Source of the DNA: Candidatus Symbiothrix sp. | Lineage (GTDB): Bacteria; Bacteroidota; Bacteroidia; Bacteroidales; Azobacteroidaceae | Length of the DNA: 10,766 bases | Reading direction: 5' to 3' | Assembly (NCBI GenBank): GCA_031270925.1 | Contig: JAISWY010000316.1 | Span: forward strand, 1 to 10,766 | Part shown: positions 1 to 5,657 of the stretch, in pieces | How the letters are laid out: the number at the start of each line of letters is the position of its first letter | How positions within the stretch are numbered: position 1 is the stretch's first letter | Translations under genes and position numbers: made by a program | Notes under the pieces: generated by a model | The model's input: the letters and a program-made list of their open reading frames with translations, nothing else | Database searches by the model: none | Told to the model about the DNA's origin: nothing

Positions 1-16
1 GGTGAGCGCTTCCACT

Positions 17-38
17 ACCCCCAGATAAATCTGGGGGT
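17..38. repeat. GC-rich perfect hairpin
   Basis: The arm ACCCCCAGA (17-25) is the exact reverse complement of 30-38, with a TAAA loop. This gives a 9-bp stem, or 10 bp if the T-A inside the loop pairs. No T-run follows on either strand, so it is a poor intrinsic terminator as it stands. It lies 8 bp before a second perfect hairpin, which suggests a cluster of dispersed intergenic palindromes. It could also sit behind a gene that ends left of the window. Confidence 0.7.
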
Positions 39-46
39 TATTCACA

Positions 47-67
47 GGAAACACCTCCGGTGTTTCC
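47..67. repeat. Perfect 9-bp hairpin
   Basis: GGAAACACC (47-55) and GGTGTTTCC (59-67) are exact reverse complements around the 3-nt loop TCC. It has no T-run. It is the second of two strong hairpins at the left edge, and both look like members of dispersed palindrome families. No coding potential is seen around it. Confidence 0.7.
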
Positions 68-118
68 ACTCGCACGTCTTTCGCTCTCGTTAATAGCACC
101 TCAAAAAAAGAATTAACC

Positions 119-225
119 GGATTTCGTGTAAATTGTTGTTCTATCCATAAATGCGTTTTGGACGGAATGCGGGATTTCGTGTAAATTGTTGTTCTATCCA
201 TAAGTGTGTTTTTAAACGGAATGCA
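119..225. repeat. Tandem 53/54-bp direct repeat
   Basis: Two copies sit back to back, 119-171 and 172-225. The first 32 bases of each are identical (from GGATTTCGTG to CTATCCATAA). The remaining 21-22 bases are similar and end in ACGGAATGC plus one base. Degenerate further units, recognisable only by GGATT after an ATGCG/ATGCA-type end, start at 226 and 285. No reading frame is kept across the copies, so this is non-coding repeat DNA of unknown function. Confidence 0.75.
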
Positions 226-248
226 GGATTTCCCCAATTTTGCAAGCC

Positions 249-278
249 CCATTGAGATTACAAAATGATTTTCAATGG
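249..278. repeat. 7-bp inverted repeat with 16-nt loop
   Basis: CCATTGA (249-255) pairs with TCAATGG (272-278) inside the degenerate third unit of the tandem repeat. It is a weak structure and is listed only to complete the description of this gene-free stretch. Confidence 0.35.
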
Positions 279-340
279 CATGCGGGATTATGCTAATTTG
301 CTACATTGACCTTTTAATAACACGAAATTTTTGTGTGGCG

Positions 341-359
341 TGCATCTCGTAGAGATGCA
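341..359. repeat. Palindrome TGCATCTC-GTA-GAGATGCA
   Basis: A perfect 8-bp stem with a GTA loop. It shares its plan with the palindrome at 394-412: 19 nt, TGCAT arms and the same GTA loop, with only the inner stem bases changed in a compensated way. The two start exactly 53 bp apart. Paired substitutions that preserve the stem point to selection on structure or a common repeat family. Confidence 0.75.
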
Positions 360-393
360 TCGCTCGGTAGAAAAAGATGCCACCCCCTCTTCC

Positions 394-412
394 TGCATTC
401 CGTAGGAATGCA
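394..412. repeat. Palindrome TGCATTCC-GTA-GGAATGCA
   Basis: A perfect 8-bp stem with a GTA loop, sister to 341-359. Relative to that copy, the inner stem changes TC to CC-type bases on one arm with matching changes on the other arm, so pairing is kept. No T-run follows. Positions 413-492 after it hold nothing I recognise. Confidence 0.75.
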
Positions 413-492
413 ACCTGTTGTCTGCCCCTGACTTTGACACGTTTCTTTTTTGAATTTTTATAAGTATTTACAAATCAATGATTTATAAATTT

Positions 493-516
493 CAGGACAG
501 TGTTTTGGGTGTCCTG
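493..516. repeat. CAGGACA/TGTCCTG inverted repeat
   Basis: CAGGACA (493-499) and TGTCCTG (510-516) pair as a 7-bp stem with a 10-nt loop. A further GGTGTCC occurs at 542-548. These recurring GGTGTCC/GGACA words could be the remains of a transposon end or small repeat element, but no transposase or matching far end is visible. Positions 517-645 hold nothing else beyond AT-rich DNA and an 18-codon minus-strand frame that I do not call as a gene. Confidence 0.4.
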
Positions 517-649
517 TGAAAATTTTCGGGAAAATTCGTAAGGTGTCCATATAGAGAAGTTAAGATTTATCGTCTATTAGTTTCAATGCCTGTTCGACGG
601 TAGCCCGATCATCCATTTTAAAACATTTTTTAAAAAAAATACAAAAATA

Positions 650-681
650 TTTGTTTATATAAAAAATCTGCCTTACCTTTG
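650..681 (+). promoter_or_regulatory. Bacteroidetes-type promoter of the exporter operon
   Basis: A -33 box TTTG at 650-653 is followed after 20 nt by TACCTTTG at 674-681, an exact match to the TAnnTTTG -7 box described for Bacteroides. The spacing lies in the accepted 19-21 nt range. Transcription should begin near 687-690, only about 12-15 nt before the ATG at 702. It drives the TetR gene and very probably all six genes behind it. The -7 box overlaps the TetR operator, which implies autorepression. Confidence 0.75.
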
Positions 682-699
682 ACCGAACATTCAGTCAAA
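678..699. promoter_or_regulatory. TetR-family operator palindrome
   Basis: The half-sites TTTGACcGAA and TTCaGTCAAA face each other around CA. Of 11 base-pair positions, 9 are symmetric; the exceptions are the C/A mismatch and the centre. The site covers the TTTG of the -7 box and the likely transcription start, and ends 2 nt before the regulator's ATG. A TetR dimer bound here would block initiation, so the regulator probably represses itself and the genes downstream. Confidence 0.75.
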
Positions 700-701
700 A
701 T

Positions 702-1295
702 ATGCCGAGAACAAAACAACAATACGAACAAATTCGATCCGAAAAACGACAAATGATTCGGGAGGCCGCATTGCAACTATTTGCATCAGAGGGATATGCC
801 GCTACAAGCATTCATGAAATCGCTCGCGCGGCGGGAATTTCCAAAGGTTTATTATACAATTATTTCGACAGTAAAGAAGATTTACTCAATTCCATCATAG
901 ATAATTTATTGGAGGAATTTGGTAATATGATTGATCCCGATCACGACGGCATAGTTACCGAAGAAGAAGCCAAAGGCTTTCTAGATAAAATGTTCGACCG
1001 GATTATCAATCAGAAGGAAGAATTTAAATTGTATTTTCAAATGTGTTTACAACCGCAAGTAGCGGAATATATGTTACAACTTTACTATTCTAAAAAGACG
1101 AAGATCTACCGTGAGCAGTTGATTTACAAATATTTCAGTCAGAAACTTAACTTGTTATCGCCTAAAGCAGCTTATTTTACCGTAATCTCCTTTCTCAAGG
1201 GTTTTGCCATGGTTTATGTTTATACCGATATGTTTTCCGGCGAATTTATGCTGCAATATAAGGAAGAATTGAAAAAAATATTTTTTAATAAATGA
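702..1295 (+). CDS. TetR/AcrR-family transcriptional regulator
   Basis: A 197-residue one-component repressor, the usual length for TetR. The N-terminal DNA-binding domain is clear: residues 19-66, with the helix-turn-helix at about 36-55 (TSIHEIARAAGISKGLLYNYF). The remainder is a helical ligand-binding and dimer domain too variable to identify the ligand. Residues 78-89 (DPDHDGIVTEEE) fit the EF-hand calcium-loop pattern exactly, which is odd for this family. The ATG at 702 is chosen because it directly follows the promoter and operator and the HTH starts at the normal distance. It is the first gene of the operon, and only 4 nt separate it from the next gene. Inference: it senses the exported compound or an envelope signal and releases the operator at 678-699. 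Confidence 0.93.
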   Translation: MPRTKQQYEQIRSEKRQMIREAALQLFASEGYAATSIHEIARAAGISKGLLYNYFDSKEDLLNSIIDNLLEEFGNMIDPDHDGIVTEEEAKGFLDKMFDRIINQKEEFKLYFQMCLQPQVAEYMLQLYYSKKTKIYREQLIYKYFSQKLNLLSPKAAYFTVISFLKGFAMVYVYTDMFSGEFMLQYKEELKKIFFNK

Positions 1296-1299
1296 AGAT

Positions 1300-2052
1300 A
1301 TGAAACAGGCAATGTATCTATTAATCGCAGTAATCTGTTCATTTTCAACGATGAACGCACAAGGACTTACCGCAACCGGCATCGTGAAGAAAGTCGATGA
1401 AAACAGTCGCGGAAACAAGCTTTATTCCGAAATCAAAATGACGATTGTACGCCCGACTTGGACGCGCGAAATCGGCATCAAATCGTGGTCGAAAGGAAAC
1501 GATTATTCGTTGGCCGTCATCACATCGCCCGCAAAAGAAAAAGGACAGGCCTTTTTGAAACGACAAAAAGACTTGTGGAATTGGGTGCCGAGCATCGGCC
1601 GCATGATTAAAATGTCGTCGTCCGTGATGGGGCAATCGTGGATGGGCAGCGATTTTACCAACGACGATTTGATGCGCGAATCTTCGACCGTGAACGACTA
1701 CACGCACCGCTTGGACGCTTCGGAAACCGTGCGCGAATTTGATTGCTACAAACTGACGCTCACACCGAAAGAAGATGCCGCCGTGGTTTGGGGAAAAGTC
1801 GTGATGTGGGTCGATAAAAAGGATTTTGTGGAAATCAAAACCGAATTTTACGACGAAGACGGCATCTTGATTAATACCTTTAACAGCTTCGATATTAAGT
1901 CTTTCGGAAAGCGTCGCTTAGCCTCGCGTATGGAAGTGGTGCCGGCCGATAAACCGAATCAGAAAACCGTAATGACCGTGATTAAGTACGATTTCGATAC
2001 GCCGATCGCCGATTCGTTTTTCTCGCAACAAAACATGAGGAATAGAGTTTAG
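1300..2052 (+). CDS. LolA-like periplasmic carrier (outer membrane lipoprotein-sorting protein family)
   Basis: A 250-residue secreted protein. Residues 1-20 form a signal peptide (hydrophobic YLLIAVICSFS, cleavage after MNA-20). Cys13 is not in a lipobox, so it is not a lipoprotein. The mature part has the signatures of the Bacteroidetes 'outer membrane lipoprotein-sorting protein' family: LWNWVPSIGRMIKMSSS near 92-108 and MGQSWMGSDFTNDDL just after it, followed by strand-rich sequence ending VIKYDFDTPIADSFFS. The fold is expected to be a LolA/LolB half-barrel that shields an acyl chain. With the permeases and ATPase behind it, it should accept a hydrophobic substrate from the ABC complex and carry it to the outer membrane. 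It differs from housekeeping LolA and the substrate is unknown. Its stop codon (TAG, 2050-2052) lies inside the first heptamer tract. Confidence 0.88.
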   Translation: MKQAMYLLIAVICSFSTMNAQGLTATGIVKKVDENSRGNKLYSEIKMTIVRPTWTREIGIKSWSKGNDYSLAVITSPAKEKGQAFLKRQKDLWNWVPSIGRMIKMSSSVMGQSWMGSDFTNDDLMRESSTVNDYTHRLDASETVREFDCYKLTLTPKEDAAVVWGKVVMWVDKKDFVEIKTEFYDEDGILINTFNSFDIKSFGKRRLASRMEVVPADKPNQKTVMTVIKYDFDTPIADSFFSQQNMRNRV

Positions 2053-2080
2053 TTATTAAAACTTAGATAAGTTATGAGTT
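2045..2080 (+). repeat. Heptamer tract C (GAGTTTA-type)
   Basis: GAGTTTA (2045-2051) and GTTATTA (2052-2058) are clear words of the heptamer family, followed by looser ones (AAACTTA, GATAAGT, TATGAGT) up to the ATG at 2081. It is in the same orientation as the array at 4899-4970 and opposite to that at 2433-2496. The tract starts inside the 3' end of the LolA-like gene and supplies its stop codon. No ribosome binding site is seen before 2081. Confidence 0.6.
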
Positions 2081-2449
2081 ATGAATAAAGAAGATACGGC
2101 AAAAAATAAGAGTAAAAAATTTGCAGTGAGGATTGTAAATGTTTACAGATATTTATGTGAAGAAAAACGAGAGTTTGTATTGTCGAAACAATTATTGCGT
2201 AGCGGTACAAGTATTGGCGCTAATTTGGCAGAATCGGAGTACGCGATAAGTGAAAAAGATTTTCTATCAAAAATTTATATTGCATTAAAGGAGTGTTCCG
2301 AAACGGTATATTGGCTGGATTTGTTACTTGAAGTCAAGTATCTTACCGAATTGGAGTATAATTCTATCCATGAAGAAGCATTGGAGTTGTTGAAAATGCT
2401 AAAGGCAACAACAAAAACAATGGCAAAAAAACTAAACTCCAAACTCTAA
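2081..2449 (+). CDS. Four-helix-bundle protein (S23/IVP-like)
   Basis: A 122-residue soluble helical protein of the four-helix-bundle family first known from 23S rRNA intervening sequences. Hallmarks are LSKQLLRSGTSIGANLAES (residues 34-52) and DFLSKIYIALKECSETVYWLDLLLE (60-84), with a lysine-rich C-terminus. Family members are small basic proteins of unproven function; relatives include the Avd accessory protein of diversity-generating retroelements, but no reverse transcriptase or repeat pair of that kind is present here. It has no evident role in export, yet sits in the same orientation between the carrier and its permeases. Heptamer tracts abut both its start and its stop, and its last codons are themselves heptamer sequence, so gene and repeats probably arrived or spread together. 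It may be a passenger inserted in the operon. Confidence 0.85.
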   Translation: MNKEDTAKNKSKKFAVRIVNVYRYLCEEKREFVLSKQLLRSGTSIGANLAESEYAISEKDFLSKIYIALKECSETVYWLDLLLEVKYLTELEYNSIHEEALELLKMLKATTKTMAKKLNSKL

Positions 2450-2496
2450 TATCTAATATCTAATATCTAAACTCTACACTCTAACATCTAAACTCT
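2433..2496 (+). repeat. Heptamer array A (TAAACTC/TAATATC)
   Basis: Nine 7-bp units run without interruption from 2433 to 2495: TAAACTC, CAAACTC, TAATATC three times, TAAACTC, TACACTC, TAACATC, TAAACTC. One T then separates the array from the ATG of the first permease. The period is exactly 7. The array overlaps the last codons of the four-helix-bundle gene and fills the whole gap. It is the reverse complement, in word content, of the array at 4899-4970. No Shine-Dalgarno sequence lies before 2497. Confidence 0.9.
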
Positions 2497-3693
2497 ATGT
2501 TAAAATTAGCTTGGCGCAATATCTGGCGCAACAAAAGACGTTCGATTATCACGATGACTTCGGTCTTCATCGCACTCTTTTTCTGTACGCTTACGACCGC
2601 TTTTATCGACGGAATGTGGAATCAAATGATTAAAAACATGCTGAAAACGCAGGCGGGCAATATCGAAATCCACGGAAAAGGCTATTGGGACGATAAAACC
2701 GTCGATAATTTTATGACCATCGATTCCGGTAAAATTTTGGAATTGAGCGCTTTGGAAAATGTCGAAAACCTGTCGCTGCGTGTAGAAACCTTTGCAATGG
2801 CTTCGCACAAAACGTTTTCCAAAGGCATTGCCGTCGTGGGAATTTCGCCGGAAAACGAAACGAAAAAGCAAAAATTGAACGATCGAATCGCCCAAGGCGA
2901 ATATTTACAGGAAACCGATCCGGGCGTAATGATCGGCGAAGGATTAGCTAACTATTTGAAAGTGAGCGCAGGAGATACACTGGCTTTTCTCGGACAGGGC
3001 TATCACGGTGCGAGCGCCGCCGGATTATTTCCCATTCGCGGCATTTTGGATATGCCCCTTACTGAAATGAATAATGGATTGGCATTCATAACCTTACAGT
3101 CCGCGCAAACATTCATCGACTTACCGGATGGTTATAGCGGTATTTTAATTTCATTAAACGATGACAAACAATTGGACAAAACCATCGCAACCATCAGACA
3201 ACAAATTGATAATGAACAATATGACGTCTATCCCTGGCATTTCACAATGGCCGATTTATTGCGGACTGCCGAATCGGACAAAGCTTTCGACAAATTGATG
3301 CTGTTCATCCTTTACCTCATTGTCGGCTTCGGCATTTTGGGAACAGTTATTATGATGACTAACGAGCGTCACCGCGAATTTTCGGTCATGATTTCACTTG
3401 GAATGCAACGCCGGAAACTGAAAATGGTATTTGCATTGGAAATGTTGTTGATGACCGCCATCGCTATTGTCGCCTCGCTTTTTCTGACCATTCCGATTTC
3501 TGCGTGGTTTCACATCCATCCGATTGTCCTAACCGGCGAAATGGCGAAAATCTATGCTGATATGGGCATGGAAGCGGTTCTGCCTATGACGCTTGAGTTT
3601 TCCAATTTCTTTGCGCAAATCGTTATTGTAACGGTAATGACTTTGATAACGTTGATTTATTCGTTCCACACAATACAAAAATTGAAAATATGA
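2497..3693 (+). CDS. ABC transporter permease, FtsX/LolC-E-like (first of pair)
   Basis: A 398-residue inner-membrane permease with the MacB/LolC-E (type VII) layout. Membrane segment 1 is at about 17-38, a long periplasmic domain of the MacB_PCD type spans about 40-265, and three more membrane segments lie at about 267-288, 316-338 and 371-391. The cytoplasmic stretch NERHREFSVMISLGMQRRKL (289-308) is the conserved coupling region that contacts the ATPase. The N-terminus LAWRNIWRNKRRS is the family's usual start. Such permeases do not form a channel; they use ATP in the cytoplasm to move a periplasmic or outer-leaflet substrate. Its TGA overlaps the next gene's ATG (ATGA), so the two permeases are translationally coupled and presumably form a heterodimer, like LolC with LolE. 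The ATG directly abuts heptamer array A. Confidence 0.92.
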   Translation: MLKLAWRNIWRNKRRSIITMTSVFIALFFCTLTTAFIDGMWNQMIKNMLKTQAGNIEIHGKGYWDDKTVDNFMTIDSGKILELSALENVENLSLRVETFAMASHKTFSKGIAVVGISPENETKKQKLNDRIAQGEYLQETDPGVMIGEGLANYLKVSAGDTLAFLGQGYHGASAAGLFPIRGILDMPLTEMNNGLAFITLQSAQTFIDLPDGYSGILISLNDDKQLDKTIATIRQQIDNEQYDVYPWHFTMADLLRTAESDKAFDKLMLFILYLIVGFGILGTVIMMTNERHREFSVMISLGMQRRKLKMVFALEMLLMTAIAIVASLFLTIPISAWFHIHPIVLTGEMAKIYADMGMEAVLPMTLEFSNFFAQIVIVTVMTLITLIYSFHTIQKLKI

Positions 3694-4913
3694 TAATAAA
3701 TTTGGCTTGGAAAAATATCTGGCGCAACAAAACCCGCAGTTTTGTAATTATCGGCGCCATTGCATTGGGCTTGTTTTCAGGAACTTACCTTTCCGCTCTT
3801 ATGACCGGATGGGTTATGGATACCGTCAATGCCGACATCAAAATCAACTTGTCGCACGTGCAAATCCACGATTCGACCTTTTTGCAAAACAGCGATATAG
3901 GCGCTTTTTTCAATAAAACCGCTGTTGAACAGCAATTTGCATCATCGAATATCAACGGAAAAATGACTTGTCGCCTGAAACTCAACGGCATGTTGGCTTC
4001 GGCGAATAACGCGGTGGGAGTTACGGCCAAAGGCATTTTCAAGGATACGGAAATGACGGTCTCGGATATTGCAACGCAAATTCCCGATTCGTTCGGCGTC
4101 TTTTTGCCCGACGATGCACGTATGCCGGTTGTGATTAGCGAAAAAACAGCGGAAAAATTGAAAGTGCGCCTGAAATCGAAAATCGTTTTTACGTTTTCCG
4201 ACATCCATGGCAATATGCAAAGCCTCGCCTTTCGTGTGAGCGGTATCTTCCACACTTCCAATGGCTTATTCGACGAGGCGAATGTGTTTGTACGTTACAA
4301 CGATATTTTTCCGGTAACCGGTTTGCCTGATGAAGCCGTTCATGAAGCTGCTGTTTTGCTGCCCGACATTGAGACTTGCGCCTTGGATTTTCCGAAAATA
4401 AAAGACTTATATCCCCAACTTAAAGTGCAGGATTGGAAGGAGTTAAACCCGATGCTTTCGATGAGCCTTCAATGGACGAATTTGATGAGCGTCATCATCA
4501 TCAGTATCTTCCTTTTTGCACTCACTTTCGGAATCATTAATACAATGCTGATGGCAGTCTTGGAACGCACGCGCGAACTCGGAATGTTGGGCGCCATCGG
4601 CATGAGCAAACGCAAAATATTTTCGATGATTATGCTCGAAACTGTCTTTCTAACGTTTGTAGGCAGTATAATCGGAATAATTTTGGCTGTCGCCCTGCTT
4701 TTACCTTCCTTGCAAAACGGATTGGATCTTACGCCGCTTATCGGTAACGATTTTGAAGATTTCGGCGGTTTCAGTTCGATCGTTTATCCGATATTGAATG
4801 TAGAAATGATTTTGGAAATTATCGGGTTAGTGATATTGGCTGGTATTCTCTCGGCCATTTATCCGGCTCGCAAAGCATTGAAATTGAAAGCATTGGATGC
4901 TATTAGAGTTTAG
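3690..4913 (+). CDS. ABC transporter permease, FtsX/LolC-E-like (second of pair)
   Basis: A 407-residue partner permease with the same plan: membrane segments at about 18-40, 265-288, 317-339 and 372-391, a periplasmic domain between the first two, and the coupling motif LERTRELGMLGAIGMSKRKI (291-310), closer to the FtsX consensus than in its neighbour. Its N-terminus (LAWKNIWRNKTRS) matches the first permease, and the DNA there shares a 19-bp identity (AATATCTGGCGCAACAAAA, at 2519 and 3715, within a base), so the pair arose by duplication. The two then diverged strongly in the periplasmic domain, which suggests non-equivalent roles. It ends in ALDAIRV, typical for the family, but its last codons and TAG already belong to heptamer array B. 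Confidence 0.92.
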   Translation: MIINLAWKNIWRNKTRSFVIIGAIALGLFSGTYLSALMTGWVMDTVNADIKINLSHVQIHDSTFLQNSDIGAFFNKTAVEQQFASSNINGKMTCRLKLNGMLASANNAVGVTAKGIFKDTEMTVSDIATQIPDSFGVFLPDDARMPVVISEKTAEKLKVRLKSKIVFTFSDIHGNMQSLAFRVSGIFHTSNGLFDEANVFVRYNDIFPVTGLPDEAVHEAAVLLPDIETCALDFPKIKDLYPQLKVQDWKELNPMLSMSLQWTNLMSVIIISIFLFALTFGIINTMLMAVLERTRELGMLGAIGMSKRKIFSMIMLETVFLTFVGSIIGIILAVALLLPSLQNGLDLTPLIGNDFEDFGGFSSIVYPILNVEMILEIIGLVILAGILSAIYPARKALKLKALDAIRV

Positions 4914-4970
4914 ATATTAGAGTTTAGAGTTTAGCTATTAGAGTTTAGATATTAGAGTTTAGTTATAGAT
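4899..4970 (+). repeat. Heptamer array B (GAGTTTA/GATATTA)
   Basis: Nine exact 7-bp units run from 4899 to 4961: GCTATTA, GAGTTTA, GATATTA, GAGTTTA, GAGTTTA, GCTATTA, GAGTTTA, GATATTA, GAGTTTA. The looser GTTATAGAT leads to the ATG at 4971. The words are the reverse complements of those in the array at 2433-2495, so the two permease genes lie between inverted arrays. The array begins inside the coding end of the second permease and provides its stop codon. Confidence 0.9.
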
Positions 4971-5657
4971 ATGACAACAATTATTGAAACGAAAAATTTG
5001 TGTAAGACATTTAAAGATTCGGCGCAGGAAGTTCATGCCGTTGAAAATGTGTCGCTGAACATTGCCGAAGGCGAATTTACCGCCATCGTAGGCCCGTCGG
5101 GTTCGGGAAAAACCACGCTTCTCAATCTGATCGGCGGTTTGGATAATGCTACATCGGGCAAGATCGTCATCGACGGGCAAGATATTTCCATGCTTTCGGA
5201 AAAGCAGATGACCGAATTTCGCCTGCGCAATATCGGCTTTATCTTTCAGGCTTACAACCTGATACCTGTTCTGACGGCCAAAGAAAACGTGTCGTTCGTT
5301 ATGGATTTGCAAGGCCGGAAAAAGAGTGAAACCAACGCCCGCACCCGCGAATTGTTGGAAGCCGTCGGTTTGAGCGACCGGATGGACAGCCGTCCCGCCA
5401 AGCTTTCGGGCGGACAACAGCAGCGCGTAGCCGTAGCCCGCGCCCTCGCTTCCAAACCCAAATTCATTTTGGCCGATGAGCCTAACGCCAATCTCGACAG
5501 CAAATCGGCGCAACATCTCCTCGAAATGATGGAAAAATTGAACGAGCAGGAAAAAATTACCTTTATTTTTTCCACACACGACCCGCGCATTATGGCGAAA
5601 GCAAAACGGATCATTACCTTGGAAGACGGGAAAATTGTTAGCGATGAATACAAATAA
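4971..5657 (+). CDS. ABC transporter ATP-binding protein, LolD/MacB-like
   Basis: A 228-residue ATPase that powers the two permeases. All motifs are intact: Walker A GPSGSGKTT (41-49), Q-loop Gln93 in IFQAYNLIP, signature LSGGQ (145-149), Walker B ILADE (166-170), D-loop NLD (174-176) and switch His203 in STHD. Length and sequence fit the LolD/MacB/FtsE subfamily that pairs with FtsX-type permeases. The usual DEPTGNLD reads DEPNANLD here, a mild change outside catalytic positions. The start follows heptamer array B with no clear ribosome binding site. The coding end overlaps or abuts the outer-membrane protein gene. It acts as a homodimer on the cytoplasmic face and drives a mechanical cycle in the periplasm. 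It is not proposed to be the housekeeping LolD. Confidence 0.95.
   Translation: MTTIIETKNLCKTFKDSAQEVHAVENVSLNIAEGEFTAIVGPSGSGKTTLLNLIGGLDNATSGKIVIDGQDISMLSEKQMTEFRLRNIGFIFQAYNLIPVLTAKENVSFVMDLQGRKKSETNARTRELLEAVGLSDRMDSRPAKLSGGQQQRVAVARALASKPKFILADEPNANLDSKSAQHLLEMMEKLNEQEKITFIFSTHDPRIMAKAKRIITLEDGKIVSDEYK

Noticed and set aside
17..67. Two strong hairpins as intrinsic terminators of a gene left of the window
   Set aside because: Neither is followed by a T-run on either strand and no gene end is visible; they are better described as palindromic repeats.
119..225. Two 32-bp identical repeats separated by a 21-bp spacer, CRISPR-like at first sight
   Set aside because: There are only two copies, the 'spacers' are similar to each other, no cas genes are nearby, and the unit degrades into a longer tandem repeat.
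2081..2449. Possible diversity-generating retroelement because of the Avd-related four-helix-bundle protein
   Set aside because: There is no reverse transcriptase and no template/variable repeat pair in the window; the flanking repeats are simple heptamers.
4959..5579. Long antisense ORF of 206 codons under the ATPase gene
   Set aside because: The plus-strand frame has every ABC ATPase motif; the antisense frame is a compositional shadow without recognisable domains.
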